Assembly: GCA_035610365.1 (NCBI GenBank)
Contig: CM069432.1
Span: 183,257,027-183,321,026, forward strand
Length of the DNA: 64,000 bases
Direction: 5' to 3'
Source: Aquatica leii
Lineage: Eukaryota > Arthropoda > Insecta > Coleoptera > Lampyridae
Part shown: one piece after another, positions 47,472 to 60,987 of the stretch
Position numbering within the stretch: the first letter of the stretch is position 1
How the letters are laid out: each line of letters begins with the position of its first letter
Translations under genes and position numbers: made by a program
Notes under the pieces: model-generated
The model's database searches: none
What the model was told of the DNA's origin: nothing
Seen by the model: the letters and a program-made list of their open reading frames with translations, nothing else

Positions 47472-49148
47472 CCCTTTTAACTAAAAACCGTTATTAATAT
47501 CAAATTAGTTTTTATTGTTTCTTTTTCTATCTAAACTTATTGTTATTCAACGTACCAAAATACGAAGACAAATTTATGGCCATTATATAACATAATCATG
47601 TTTACAAAGTAGATTGTTATGACTATTATTTTCGTACAAAAAAGTTTTTATAAAAAACAGCAATAAAAGATCAAATTAAAAAAATCTTTGTTTAAAACTT
47701 AGAACAAAGAGGAATCATGTCTTATTTCAGAACCAGTTTCCCAAAGGACGAAGTTTTTTACTGCAGTTCTAAAGTTGGCAGCACCGACTTCACTAAAAAA
47801 ATGAGAATCGTGACAAAGAAATTGAGATGAAATGAGTTGGAATCTTAAGGTTAACCGAGGGGACTACTTCTGTATTTCCGAAAGTATATTTCACGCTTAC
47901 AGTTTATACTAAAGTGACTGTTTTAATTGAAATTTAGATTTAATAAGTAGAGCGAGTACAACGAATTTAAACGTTGTAAACTTGTATATTATTGCAAAAT
48001 GTTGAATTGCAAACAAGTAGAGCAAGTTTAATGTTACAAATCCTACCATAAATACCGTACATTGGCTGTGGTAACTATTTATCAGTACAATCTGTAGCAT
48101 TACTATTAGTATGCTGGGGTAGACCGCGGTCCTCCAAAGATATACGGTTCAGATAACCTGGAAGAATAAATCCAAGGATTAAGCAACGTAGGCCATGAAG
48201 TCTTCTAGCTTAGTGTTGCCGCATCTGTCGCTTTACTCCTTTAGCAACTCCTAACTTTTAATAGAGTTAACCTTTTTATTGGAAACAGAACACAATCGTC
48301 ACAGTAATAAACTCTACTTTTGTTGGTTATACAAGTTAATTGAAAATTTAAAAAATAGTAAATTGTTTGACATTGTTTAATATAAAATAAATTAATTAAT
48401 TTATGTTTTTTATTAATTTGAAAACATGAATAACTAAAATCTTTGTCACAATGCCCTGTGTGATAAAACATTTATAACCAAATATAATTATACATTTTAC
48501 AATGTGTGTTTACAATTTTATACAAAAATGATTTTGTAGTAAAAAATATAATTAATAATCAATGTATTATTAATTTATAATATCATTTTTGTGCTACAAT
48601 TAGTATTTTAAATTTATTGCTTAACCAAACATTGAAAACCATTGTTTTTACTAAGTGTTGAATATAGAATATACGGTTTGGATTTTAGCTAATTTATTTA
48701 TTATTGTAATTTTAGATTGCGTCTGATAAAATATTAACTTACATTATTGTAATCACTTATGAACTTACATAAAAAAATGGTCATAAATGACTTAAATGCG
48801 TAAATGTGAACAGTTTTTTTTTTGTTTTTGAACATGGACGGACATTTAAATCCATTGACATGAACGAACATTTATATCCAAGCATAGAGCGACAAAGAAA
48901 CGAGTATCAACTCGTACAGGTCGGACGAGTGTTTTTAGCACCAGTATGTCAACGTACAACTACAGGTACAACGGCAAACGTTATTGTAATTGCATGCATA
49001 ATTTATAATTATCGCACAGATAGGCATTATCTGATGATTTAATTCTGTAAGATTTTGTCGCTTACTATACACAGATTCATATTACACTAATGTGATTTAA
49101 GTAGTATAAGCACATAGAAAATTTAAACGTACACTGATATAAATAATG
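47472..49148. other. No gene recognised
   Basis: Short frames only. AT-rich inverted arms CAAAAATGAT / ATCATTTTTG lie around 48523-48592. Confidence 0.4.
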
Positions 49149-49193
49149 CCTGTTCGGATTTGGAACAATTTTGTTACACCACATCCGAACAGG
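49149..49193. repeat. Short-loop hairpin, 15-bp arms
   Basis: CCTGTTCGGATTTGG (49149-49163) pairs with CCACATCCGAACAGG (49179-49193), 14 of 15 positions, with a 15-base loop. Confidence 0.55.
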
Positions 49194-49619
49194 ATATGTT
49201 TACAAATGTAAGTAATTTATAAACAATTCTTCGTTTTACTGAGTAATATTTTTACTAAAAATATAATATTGCTTGGTAAATTTACTTTGAAAATTTGTCA
49301 CTGTTTGTAAAATTACTAAAGCAATTTGCTCTACATGTAAGATTGCTAGAGAAATTTAGAACTACCAGGCTTCGTAAATTTGCCAATTTTTAATATTCAT
49401 AAAGAGAAAAAAAGAACAATTTGAACTAAAGCTAAATTTGTTTACCTTATATATTTTTCATTTATAATAGTAATAAATTAACTTAAAATATACTATCGCA
49501 TGACTTGTGTAATCTTAAGTATAAAAAGTGTTACTAATTATTAACAATTTATTACTAATTTGTTGAATGATTTATTTTATTGTGACAGCCAAATAGTAAA
49601 CTAAGTATATCTCATATAA

Positions 49620-49800
49620 CACCGAACGTTCCATGGACGTCTGTTTGGTACATTACAGGTCCATTGGTTCAGGAACCAAACTGAACGTACTATAGACTTT
49701 CCGACGAGGACATTCCATATACGAGTTACAAAATACGTTCTATGGACATTTGTTTAGCGTCTATTATAGGTGTCTATACGCGTGGACAAACAGTGGAACT
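49620..49800. repeat. Short internally repetitive patch
   Basis: CGTTCCATGGACGTCTGTTT near 49625 and CGTTCTATGGACATTTGTTT near 49736 are diverged copies of one word within a less AT-rich patch. The whole may be a fragment of a repeat family. No coding content was seen. Confidence 0.35.
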
Positions 49801-50032
49801 ATTATAAATAGATTTACGTTAATGTCTTATGCTTTAAATTTATCGGACTAGAATTAATCTTGACTTATAAAAATTTTTCTCTAAAATCTAAAATTTTCCA
49901 TATTAATTACTATGATGTTTCTTCAAAGATTCCAATTAAGTATCTTTAAGAATTGCCTAATAAATTGAATTATTATTAAAAAAAATAATACGGTTTCATT
50001 TTATTCAGTTAATTTTATACTAGCAGTGAACC

Positions 50033-50093
50033 ATTGTAAAAACGCCGTGCCTAGAGAAACTAGATAGATTATAACACCCCGCATTTTTACAAT
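50033..50093. repeat. 61-nt imperfect hairpin
   Basis: ATTGTAAAAACGCCGTG at the left pairs with CACCCCGCATTTTTACAAT at the right with two internal mismatches and one bulge, leaving a loop of about 25 bases. The size is like that of a small pre-miRNA, but there is no conservation or expression evidence. Confidence 0.35.
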
Positions 50094-50649
50094 CTCGACG
50101 TTGTCAGATATCTATTTAATGTTATTTATATTGCATGCGTTTATTTTTTTTTATAGTAAAAAAGTTTTTCTTAAAGACGTGACCACAAATTATTTTAAAA
50201 AGGTAAATTCTTATGCCATTGAGTAACCACTTTAACGACGGGTACCAAATGCTCAATTATTCTCTTTGCGCATAACGGTCTAATTCTCTGTTTGTGACTT
50301 TTGAGTTGTTTTTTTCACTTGGAATTGTAGTAAAACTTTTTAGAATATTGCAGGAGTGTATTTTGTACCTTCTGATTTATTGAACTGCATGCATTGATTT
50401 GCCTAGACTTTAGCTTAGTAGGTCTGCTGGAATTGTGTTTTCCTTCTAACATTGCATTCTAACAAATTTGGCACACAGGAATACATAACTAATTATATGT
50501 TTTTGTTTTAAGTTCTTTGTATAATAAATAATAACCTAAGATATAGTTTAATCTGAAAACAACACAGCTTTCAAATGTAAATAGATAATATGAAATTTCG
50601 TTGTTAGCCGAAAATGCTTAAATACAAATTGAAGTATAACTCATACAGA

Positions 50650-51925
50650 AAAGCTTAAGTTAGGTTAAATATTACATTGCAAAGTTTAAATTCAATTAAC
50701 AAAAGTCTTGTAGTTTCCGATAATAACTTTGTTAGTGATATTTGTAAATATTGCAAAAACATTAAACTCAATTTAGATGATAAAATGAACCAAGAAAAGA
50801 TAAGTATGTTCTGTTCAAACTCTGTATCAGACTTTCGTATAGAAGGAAACAAGCAAGAAAATACAAATGAGGCAAAATTAATTTATTTAAAATTGAAAGA
50901 CAGTTTGGGTACAAAAATTTTTGGTCAATTTATAACAAAATAGGCAACTCACTTTCATGTTTCTTATGTTGGTTTAAACTCTTTGTTGTATTTTATTAAT
51001 ACTCATTTCAATGCTAATTTGCCTTTCGATTCAAGAATATTACTTAATACACCCCGGAAATTAAACATACAGATTGTTGAACCTAAAAATGATTATCACT
51101 TTGAAGTTTCAGTTCCCATCGTAAAGTTATTGTTATAAATATAATTTTTGAATAGCCTTCCAAATAGTAAATCAAACGGTAGTCAACTGTATCCCATTTA
51201 AGTAATTTATGCGAACATTTTTTAGTTATACAAATTACTGAATTGTACCACAGTTTTGATAAGCTAAAAGATGCTAATTGTCTTTTAACTCATTTTATAG
51301 ATGAGATAATCGAGCTAATAAATAATGTTTTTTCTTTAATTCAATTCTTATATAAAAATTTGTAATTATAATGTATTCTAAATTTTTAACAATTGGCTGC
51401 ACTGACATTCAAAACTTAAAATTCGAATTTGTTTATTAGTAGTTATGCATTTGTTTTAAATTAATTAAAAAAGATGGACGAAGAATTATCTTGTACTCCA
51501 CCCAAAGGGATGCTATAATAACTTTGATTATAGACGCGAAGTATAAAAAAATTATTTTTATTAATGGTTAATAGAAAAGTGCCACAAAAATTGCTTTTTA
51601 CTAAAAGAACACAAATTTTACAAATGTTGGTTGTTCAAAAAGTCAATTTACCGTGTGTGTTTGTTAGAAAACCGCGTACTTTGCATGAACTTAAACGTTT
51701 TAAATTAAAATTAAACTGAATTAAGACAATTTTGTGTTATACAAGTCCACATAACCGTCAAAACATTATGAACATTGTAATGGACCTATATTAAAAAAAT
51801 TTCAGATTTGTAGTGCGTTTAAAAGAGTTAACTTCGAATCATTTATTTTTAAAACTGTCAGAAGGGGACTACTGCTGTTTTCTTAACAATAAAAGTATTA
51901 TTTGCATAAAAAAAATGTGAGAAAA
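50650..51925 (+). pseudogene. Second CACTA/EnSpm-like transposase relic
   Basis: Pieces in the same order as the transposase at 7922-9868 are spread over several frames. 50677-50943 is an N-terminal region (NNFVSDICKYCKNI, unplaced). About 50946-51137 reads VSYVGLNSLLYFINTHF and LPFDSRILLNTPRK, aligned with CFSSLLKILRNY..DARTLVNTP. About 51240-51330 reads NCLLTHFIDEIIEL. About 51630-51720 reads VNLPCVFVRKPRTLHELKRF, aligned with EFCRRPRSL. About 51810-51920 reads LSEGDYCCFLNNKSIICI before a stop. The IDGLP and CDAP regions are missing, so the catalytic core is deleted. No DUF4806 relic follows this copy. Confidence 0.55.
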
Positions 51926-52881
51926 GATCAAAATTTATTTGTAATTGGCTTAACGTATCTAACTGATTTTTACCTAAAGCCATATAAGTCATCACTAATA
52001 AATATTTTTTTAGTCAGGGATTTAGTACCATTAACTGCATGGAATATAAATGATAAAATTTAAATTTGTAAAAATATCATTTAGGAATAAGTTTCTTGTT
52101 GTTCCCCTTCTTCATACAAGTTAGAGTGGAGTACTAGAAGTAGTATATATACCAAGAATGTCTAACAATTAAAAAAACCGCGTGTAGTGTTACCGGGCAA
52201 AGCAGACATGATATGTCTAAATGTCAAATTACATGTCAGATAGTAAATCAATTCATAATAATGATACACAGATTTGTTGATATTTCTAATAACAAAATTA
52301 ACAAAATTATATAAAATATACCATAAAACACAATTAATTTGTATGAATTGATTAAAAAACATGGAAAGTAGTAAAAAATTATCTTACGGAATACACCTAA
52401 AGCATTGTTAAATACTCAAAATTTTGTCGTAGTGAATGTTTCAAGCGTGTTTCTTTAAGGTAATCGCATGAGGTCGAAAGAACACCCTTTCAATTGTCTC
52501 TATGTCAAAAGTATCTCGGTATTATCAATGCTCTAGGGGTATTATAGCTGAAAATACAATTCCAATTTTAAATACCAAAAGCCACGTAATCAGTAACTTT
52601 TATTTGTTTAGGAACTTTTATTTTTAAGATTTGACATCAAAGTAACATAACTTAAAATTGTCTTAATTATCAGCGGCGTTCGTAGTGTTTGTTATTGTTT
52701 GTTTTATTCGTATTTTTTATTTTGTTTGTTCTAATTCTTGAAAAGTTTTTTTTTTAGATATAAATATACAGATAAAAATATTTAGCAAAAGTAAGTTTAT
52801 GATAGCTTATTACAGCAATTTAAATATATTAAATTCCTAGGATTCAAACGTTAAATCATGTTTACAATAGATCAAAAAATA
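51926..52881. other. No gene recognised
   Basis: AT-rich DNA. Frame 52162-52362 is low complexity. Confidence 0.4.
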
Positions 52882-53011
52882 GTATATTATATATCAAAGT
52901 TGAGAAGTGCATCATTATAACCTAAGCGATAGATTATATCGCGAGACGCAAAGCGTCGAGGGATATAAATCGCGCAGGTTATAATGAACTTCTCAACCGT
53001 GTTATATATAC
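52882..53011. mobile_element. 130-bp foldback MITE
   Basis: The left half (GTTGAGAAGTGCATCATTATAACCT region, 52899-52923) is the near reverse complement of the right half (AGGTTATAATGAACTTCTCAAC region). Pairing runs through TATATC..GATATA to a central hairpin GACGCAAAGCGTC. The centre is GC-rich against an AT background. Ends are TATA-like and the duplication is unclear. Confidence 0.6.
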
Positions 53012-53466
53012 AATTTTTTTCACTACTAGAATTATTAAAACCTTTCTACCTGTTACTAAATCAAATTTAAAATTTAGGATATTAATTTTAAATTAAAAAT
53101 CAAGTCAGTAATTCTGACAGTTGTCATTAGTTTAATAGAATTAATTTTGACGTAATTCTTAATTGTGATTTAAAACACAAAAACAAACAGATAACGTAAG
53201 TTTTTATTGCTAAAGTTGTTTAAATTGTTTAAAAACATTATTATTTTAAGCATTGATTATATCTAGAATATATTTAATTCTATAATATTCACATTTAATT
53301 AAGCGCGAACTTTAAATAACTTACTTTTTAAAATCAAATTAATTTATTAATTGAACAATTTAAAAACTTAAATTAGCATTACATAAAATCTCTTGCTCTT
53401 GGTACGCAGTTTCGTAAACTTTTTTTCTTTGAAACTGTTGTAGTATTATCAGAAAATGTAAACATG

Positions 53467-53495
53467 TTCATTATTAACTACTAGTTAATAATGAA
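53467..53495. repeat. 29-bp perfect palindrome
   Basis: TTCATTATTAACTA and its exact reverse complement are separated by a single C. Confidence 0.6.
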
Positions 53496-53879
53496 ATATT
53501 ATTTACCTGTGCTTAAAAAAGTACAACTTCACAACCTACTATAATACGTAATAATGCAAGCGTATACTACTAGTAGTGGAAAAAAGCATTTATTTTGATG
53601 GCTCATTTTCATAGTGGTTTCAAAAATCTTGATGATTCTTGAACTTACAATTTGCAATCTTGTATCAATAGTTTAGTGTAGTTTTTTCCGATGCAAATAT
53701 ACCTGACGATGTGTTTGTAAATCGTTGACATGTTATTATTGAACGGATTAACACAAAGCATTGTATTTGTAAAACTAACTATCTTGGAAGTTCCACTATT
53801 ATCACAAACAGGTACGATACAAAACCGTTACATTACAACTTGAATATAAAATGTTGCTACACATAGTTTTTTCTTATGG

Positions 53880-54590
53880 AATTTGTCGTAAGGCATTAAA
53901 GATGAAGTTAAACTTGTATCCATACAAAATTTTGATGGTTCCAGAAATATTTTTACTTGATTTTGGAGCTTGTGTTCAGTTTTGACATTAGTTTAATGAA
54001 ACTTGTAACAACGATATTTTAAACTTTATGCCAAATGAAACTTGGTTTTATTTTACATGATATGTTTATAGTCAAAACCATCGGACATGAGCTTCTGAAA
54101 ATCCACATACTACTATCACCGATAGTCTACATTCTGAAAAAGTATGTGTATGGATAACAATGTCAAGAAGGCGTATTTATGGTTGAGTATTTTTTGATAG
54201 CACCATAAATGCAGGACGCAATCGCAATCATATTTCACAACCGTTTATTAAAAAATTAATGGATGATAAGCTAATAGAAGGATATTTTCAACAGGATGGG
54301 GCAACAGCGCACACTGCTCATGCAGCTATTGCTTATTTACAGCAGTTTTTTTTGATAAATTGCTTAATTAGTCGTAGGCGATGCCCGAGGTCACCTGATT
54401 TAACCCCTTTGTACTTTTTTCATACTTAGTCATTTGAAAAACAAGTTTCTGCAAATTGTTCTCAAACAATCAATAACTTAAAAGAAATAAGCTATACAAA
54501 ATGAAATTAATAGTGTAATAGTAATCTGAAAAAACGTGTGAAGTTGTGTTTAGCGAATAATGGTAAACATTTTAAGCAATTTTTAAAGTA
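53880..54590 (+). pseudogene. Mariner-type transposase relic
   Basis: Across shifted frames the order of blocks is RKALKMKLNLYPYKI (about 53888), NETWFYFT (about 54037), VCVWITMSRRRIYG, INAGRNRNHISQPFIKKLMD, then YFQQDGATAHTAHAAIAYLQ and RSPDLTP, ending with LKKRVKLCLANNGKHFKQFL. This is the DDE domain of mariner/Tc1-like transposases common in insects (QQDGATAHT and SPDLTP hold the second and third acidic residues, 33 residues apart). Stops occur after NETWFYFT and after RRRIYG, and frames change several times. The N-terminal DNA-binding part is not recognisable. No inverted ends were found. Confidence 0.7.
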
Positions 54591-57289
54591 CCTAACCTGT
54601 TTGTACAGTGTTTTTACTTTCACTAATATTTTAAATAAAATTATTCACATTATCATTCATTTCTGTCTGATTGTTTGTCTTGATAAAAGCATCATGTTCC
54701 GCCAATGGCTGACATTAGTTTAGTTTCTTTTAAGTTATTAAAGCAAAACACTAACATAGCATGGTGTATTCCCTATGCTACAGAATCACGTGGTTTTTGG
54801 TATTAAAAAATTTACATGGTAGAAGAAACACAATTTACCATTTCGGATAGCAAAGCGTGAATGACCAAAAGTTTATGAAATACATTATTTTATTAATTCG
54901 TTGAACAAATACATGCGCACAGATTCATTATGCAGTGGTTGATTCTACGTTTTAGCATTCATTACATACATCAATATGTTCTAATTAATTAGACAACATA
55001 TTTAGTGGTGCAATTGTTTTTTGTATCTATATAATGTGCTGCTTTATTCATTTAAGAGCATTTATCAGTTTTTCATAACTAAGATTGTTATTCTTATTAT
55101 CAAAAAATTTTTACATTAAAGGACTGTACTTTTTAATTGGGATCATTAATTCCGATGTTACTTGTGCCCTTGTACCTTGTCGGTATGCAAAATTTCTTAG
55201 CATGCACTTCTTCATTTCGCCGAATATTCTTATCTTTATCTCAAATTTCGTTATGTAGATTACACACCTACGTAAGACCAGTAAGTATTGTTTCTGTCTG
55301 GTGCTAGTCAGTGTTGCCAGACACCAACGACTTGTCCTCGTAGAGGTAAGCTCCAAAATGTCGCGAACCAAACTAAAATTCGACTCCGCGGGAAAAGGTA
55401 CAGCATTCTCTACAATTCAAATTACTGTTTCCTAATAAAAGTAAAAAAGTAATTAAAAGTAACGAAAACAGATACTTAATTATAGTTATTTGTTACGGTT
55501 ATAAAACGTGAGAAAAATCTGATAAATAAGAAGTCTTGCGTTTTCTGTATTTTGACAAGTAATTTTAAAAATGTGCTTATAAATATATTTATTATTAATT
55601 AATATATTATTAATATATTTTATAGTTAAAATTCCGTACAATATTGTACGAGGATGCAATTACGATTGTACCTTGTGCTAGGACCCCAAAATATCGTACT
55701 TATAACACTGTGTCTAGTTAAAACGAGTTACGTCGTAATTCACCAGAGGTAAAAAGTAAAAATTTTATAAACATATTTTTTTTAAATGTAGCAGTATTTT
55801 TGATCAGACATGGAAAGTAAACCATACAAAAGTTTGGTAACCTATAAACTACATTTAAGCCTACTGTTTCTTAAAATGTTTTGCATATTACACTAAGAAA
55901 CCGTATCTAAAAAATTACAAAACCGAAAAAAAGTACGAAAATGAATTGGCATCAGTATTGAGTTTTGGTTAATTATTTAGCTCAACTATGTACTACTTCA
56001 CACAAAAGAACTTTCGTTTTGATTAAATTTTAGTTTTCTTATTTCTTAAATAAAAAAAAATAGAATAATTACTTTAATAACATAAATTTTTAGTACTAGA
56101 ACATAACGCAAATTGATTCTTAAGATCATAAAAGATTTGAAAAAAAAATAATTGAACTGGTAAGTCATGCGTTCAATATCGCCTCAGTGATATTAGAAAA
56201 TTAAGAAATCACAACACTTTTGAAGAATAGCTTTTTCATAAAAATTTATTAGAAGTTCAATTGGTACGATTATTCCAGATTGACATGGATTTTAATGCGG
56301 CATTTATAGAATAAAAATAAGTAAATAATTATCTGGAGTTAATGCGGAAAGAAACTAATTGCATTTTTTAATGATAATCATGTTAAAGAAAAAAACATTA
56401 AACCTTCAATTGGATACGTAAAAGCCAATCAATAACCAAATTTATTTTATTTATTGGCAAAATGCTTAATACAATGTACCAAGTTTATTAATTTAATAAT
56501 TATGTTAATTTTTATTTATTATTAATAATTAAATACGTTGATTACATGATTATGTCTTATTGGCTTAATAACCAAAAGTTATTTTATTTATGTACTAAAG
56601 TTTTTTGAAAGAATGTACGTATACGTTAGGGAAGGTGCAGCTAGCTAGTGGCATTCTTCAAAAGAAAAAAAATAAATTGTTGTTATTGTATTTCCTATTT
56701 CCTACAAGTTTAATTTATTGTACAACGTGTTGCTCAACTTAAGGGACTTGCAGCTGTCTGGGATATATATCTACGTACTAGGAATCGGTCGCATTTATGT
56801 AAGTCTACCTCGTTTTTCTTTTCTAACCTTTCTTTCTGTAATGTGTAGTCATTTGTTCTCTTTCAGCCTTGGATAAATTTAAATGGTGTGTTCCCTTCTA
56901 GTTTCTAGTCGCCGTGGAAGAAATAATGTATCTATACATTTTTTTGACATATATATATAACTCATTGCAATGCAATATAATAAGCAGTAATTTAGAGTCT
57001 ATCGTATTACGAAAATATAAATTATTTATTTAAAAAAATTACCCAAAATATTTTGTAACTACATAAAAAAAACTGTTTTTAAATAAGTTTCAATTCTTAA
57101 TTCATATTTTACAGTAAGTCCAAGAAGATATTCCCTAGCGTTACCATCTAATTTAAAATTAAAATTTGATCCTAGCTAGTACAAATTATCTCTACAGACA
57201 AAGAGGTCGTGTGTAAAGGTATAAAAACTCGCTAGAAACAACTACGGAAGAATACAATTAAACCACAAAAATAAAGAACAAATGCTTAC
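54591..57289. other. No gene recognised
   Basis: AT-rich DNA. 55110-55400 is less AT-rich and holds the candidate exon at 55308-55345. A good acceptor-like tract TTGTTCTCTTTCAG ends near 56868, but no frame follows that could be recognised. Confidence 0.4.
55308..55345 (+). promoter_or_regulatory. Possible initiator and first non-coding exon
   Basis: TCAGT at 55308-55312 matches the arthropod initiator. 35 bases later a strong donor TAGAG/GTAAGC (GT at 55346-55347) appears, within a patch of lower AT content. Another donor-like CCAGTAAGTA lies just upstream. There is no downstream exon or TATA box. Confidence 0.2.
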
Positions 57290-57369
57290 CCCAATAGAGA
57301 CGCCTCGTTGGGCGCACACAGCGCTACCTGATGTTTGCGTTGTTTCAACATTACCGGAAAAATGACCAT
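57290..57369 (-). other. Candidate first coding exon of an unidentified gene
   Basis: On the minus strand an ATG at 57369-57367, preceded in frame by TAG four codons upstream, opens MVIFPVMLKQRKHQVALC followed by APNEASLLG and ends at a splice donor TTGGG/GTAAGC (GT at 57289-57288). The codons (GCG, CTG, CGC, CCC) are far less AT-rich than the flanking DNA, as expected of a selected coding exon. The protein family was not recognised and no second exon was found. It may instead be an exon of another repeat. Confidence 0.3.
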
Positions 57370-60300
57370 TTTTTCATCGAACTACGATGTCAAAAACTTT
57401 TTAACGTCACAGCAATTTAGTGGAATAAAGAATAAATTTTATACAGAGAACAAACATCATACCAAAATACTGTTAACATAACACATTGTATCAACCTTTG
57501 TCACACAGTTAAACGGCTAAAAGCTTTTGAGAAAAGATAAGGTCGCTTCATTGTGTTGATTGCTAATGTGCTGTGTCATTTAACATATTTTTTTTATTGT
57601 AACACAAATAAATTAAAGAAAACCGTAAAACAATACACTAACGAAAAAGTACTTAACATTAGTAACAATACCTAAAATTATGATTTGATAAAAAAAATAA
57701 GCTAATTGCTTTTAAAAGTAGAACGAGTTATTGTTGTTACTTGATTGTCAATGTTTTTTACTTAACTTTAGCTATTTGTGCGTTTGCCAGTTTCATTAAT
57801 TAGTTTAGGGTTAATATTGTTTTAATTAGTGACCTCAAAGACGCTACAAAATAAAACAAAATCTCTGTGTAATTATTAAGTATACTCATCAGCTTATTAT
57901 AGTATCTTTTGCTACAAGCTTCTAGAAGTTTTTAAACCTTGCACAGTCAATTCGCAAATAGAATTGAAACGTTTCCTATCTAAGAAAGAGGAGACCCAAG
58001 TGATATGAATATTTTTAATATGCGCCAGATTAAGTTTCGCAGATACAGCTTCTGTTAGATCAGTGTAGAAAGTTCTAAGTTTTAGGCATTGTTTTATTTT
58101 GTAAAACTTTTTCATATTTTTTCTTCAAAAAATGTTGACGTCGTAATGTTGGTGGTGTAATATTGCACAACACTGTAGCTACGTAGTTTGCGTTCAACGC
58201 AGTACTCTAGAAACTATTTTTATTGTTTGATTTTGGAAGACAATTTTTGAGAAAGAACGATGACGCGAGTACAGCTGGTTCTTTAAACATTAATAATTGG
58301 GGCATAAAATCTATATTAAAATTATATCGTTTTGCGAATTGGTGCCACTGTACTGTTTAGAGAGTTTCTTCGGTAAACTTAAGGATAGATATACTCTACG
58401 GCTTAGCCGGATTGCTTGTACCGTCTTCTCATTAATTAAATTTGCATTATCGCCAGTTTTATTGTTTACCTAAGAACTCGTTTATCACGGCAAGTCTAGC
58501 GTTTGTGATGTTTCCTGTAAATTTAATTTATTTATATTAAGGTTCTTGATTACTTTTGGATTTACACCTATCCATATTCAAGTATTCATAATTATCTGAG
58601 TTGGGGTCAAGAGTTGATGTTGTTATTAATGCTTACTGGAGATGTGTGATTTTGCACATTAAAGACGGAGAGCGTATGTTTTGCCTTTTTTATCTTGTAT
58701 AGGAAAACATTAATTGGGTAAGTTGCGATTTATTTAAATGTTGCGTGAATGCGGAGTGAATACGGAAAATTGCTGCTTACAAGTACACTTGTAATTGTGA
58801 CTCACAGCCGTCTTTGTTCTTGCGTCTCTCTCTCTTCCTTATGTACAAGTTATAGTTCAACAAAATAAATTTTTATTTTACCTATCAATTTAATTTTCAC
58901 TTTAATTATTGCTATGCTGATTAAACGTGTTTTTTTTCTGATTTGATTTTAATTTTATTTGGCATCTTTCAACGCATTTGTTTAACTTATTGTTGCTACA
59001 CCGATCTTTTCTAGCATCCGAATGATTAAAAATACTTTATTAGGAACAAACTGTTAGATCTAAAAGCTTATCAACAAAGTTTTAATTTTTTTAAATGTCA
59101 ATATTAAGTTGTTTAACAGTTTTAGGTAAAAAATAAATATTATTTATTAGTTATCAAAATCAATATGCTTAACTTTAAAAATTTTATAGCCAGGTATAAC
59201 GGTCTTAGTTTTATTATTTTTAGTTTATTTATGTATAAGCTTACATTACTTAAAATACGCACCTTATGTGTAAGGACTGAAATCAGTAATAACAAATGAG
59301 AATAATCAATAATTTCCTAAAATTTGGAGAAAAGTCATAAATTTTCTGTTGAAATGAGTGGTTCAATTCAGAAGCAACCCTAATAAAGTTTATAAATCAC
59401 AGTAAGTGAGATGAATAAGTCGGACGTAATCGGCAAATGCACCGAACCCGCAGGACCCTGCCCGGTGTAATGAATCCCAATTAGCTGCCTCATAAAGCAG
59501 CTGTGTTATCCTCTTCTGTTTCTGCCGTGTCCAGCTTCACCTGGAAATCCCTTCTGTACTATTGTGTCGTAATTTGTAGAACATTCTAACGTTTATTTTA
59601 TTTTTGTTCTTTTTTCTAGATATACTAAACTGGATTTTCCTTTCATTGCTGAATGCTTTAAGATTCGTTCAATAAATTTGACGCTTATTGTTAGAGGTGA
59701 ACATATATATTGTATTAAAATTTAAAAAAATCAAGTTTTTTACGTTAATTAAAAAATAAAAAAATTTGTGATGGCAACAACGGTTTAATATGCATAATGA
59801 TATAAACAAAAGTAAGAAAACGATTAAATCGATAAGAAAGCTTACACTCTTAAACTTAATATAACAGAAGTAAATAAATTTTGTTGTATGTTCTGGGTAC
59901 ATACACTAATGGGCTTAAAGTAGGTTTTATTACACACATGATGTCAACTGAAAGCATCTCCAAAGCTCTGTAATTAGGCAATTGTAGCACTTTAACCGTA
60001 ATTAAAATCTTGTATACGTATATTACAATTTTAGGTATAAATATTACCATTAACATATAAAGATCTTTATTAAAATAATAAAGAAGTTACATTAAGTAAA
60101 TAAACGATTTTTCTATGATTTAGAACGGTGTTAACAGTTTAAAATCAACTTGCGATTAAAATAACTCCTACTTAAAAGTACAAAGATAATTTGATTTAGA
60201 TTTTATCCGCAGTAAGTTTAGTTTGTTCAACATCTAGCTAGAACTTCTTGAAATTTAGAATGCTAATGGTAAAGATATTCATTTGTTTGTTTAAACTCGT

Positions 60301-60987
60301 TATAAAGTCAGTTCGTTGTAATAAAATCCAGCTCTGATTGTGTGTAATATGTTTATACAAACTAAGATTTAGTATGCAAGGAATGCTTGAACAAGTCTCT
60401 ACGTAATTTAAAGTCTTCCGCGACTTTCAGTATTGTTGTACCATTCCTTAGGTCTTTGCTGCCCGTTTCTTGTTTACTGCAATTAGTCTGCTAAAGGATT
60501 TGAATAATAATTCATTTTGCTGGTTTGTTTGACACATCAGTGAGTTTCTATTGTTATCATTATATCTCTTATATTATTCTCTCATCTAACTATTCCACAC
60601 ACTTTATACATAATATTAACAAACTTGCGGTTAGTTTTAAAGTAAATTAGTTTTACCAGACACTTAGGTAATAACTTTGTTGTAGAATAATCATATTTAG
60701 TTTTTAAAAACAATATCATTATTTTAACAAGCAATGATATTACTATTAAACGTAAAATTCAAGTAATGTTTGTTTAACTAAAACTTGATTTGTTTATATT
60801 GGTTAAAAAAATGTGTTCAACTTGACTATCTTAGATTTTGTTGATTTATATTCTCTGACGTCTTGAAATCAAATTTAATTAAAAAAAAATATCTTATAGT
60901 TTTTTAGTTATAACTTCATAAAAGTTTTTTGTACTTGCGCTGAAAGCTAAATTCTCTAATTTGAGTTCTATTAGTCCTAGACAGTTA
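57370..60987. other. No gene recognised; one candidate conserved patch
   Basis: Mostly AT-rich. 59405-59560 is clearly less AT-rich and contains AACCCGCAGGACCCTGCCCGG, AATTAG and CATAAA words. It has no long frame on either strand and could be a conserved non-coding element or a small exon. Confidence 0.4.

Noticed and set aside
48806..49042. 78-residue frame
   Set aside because: No recognised motif and no neighbouring exon signals.
55111..55371. 86-residue minus-strand frame
   Set aside because: It lies in a less AT-rich patch, which lengthens chance frames. No family resemblance, and donor-like sites favour the other strand.
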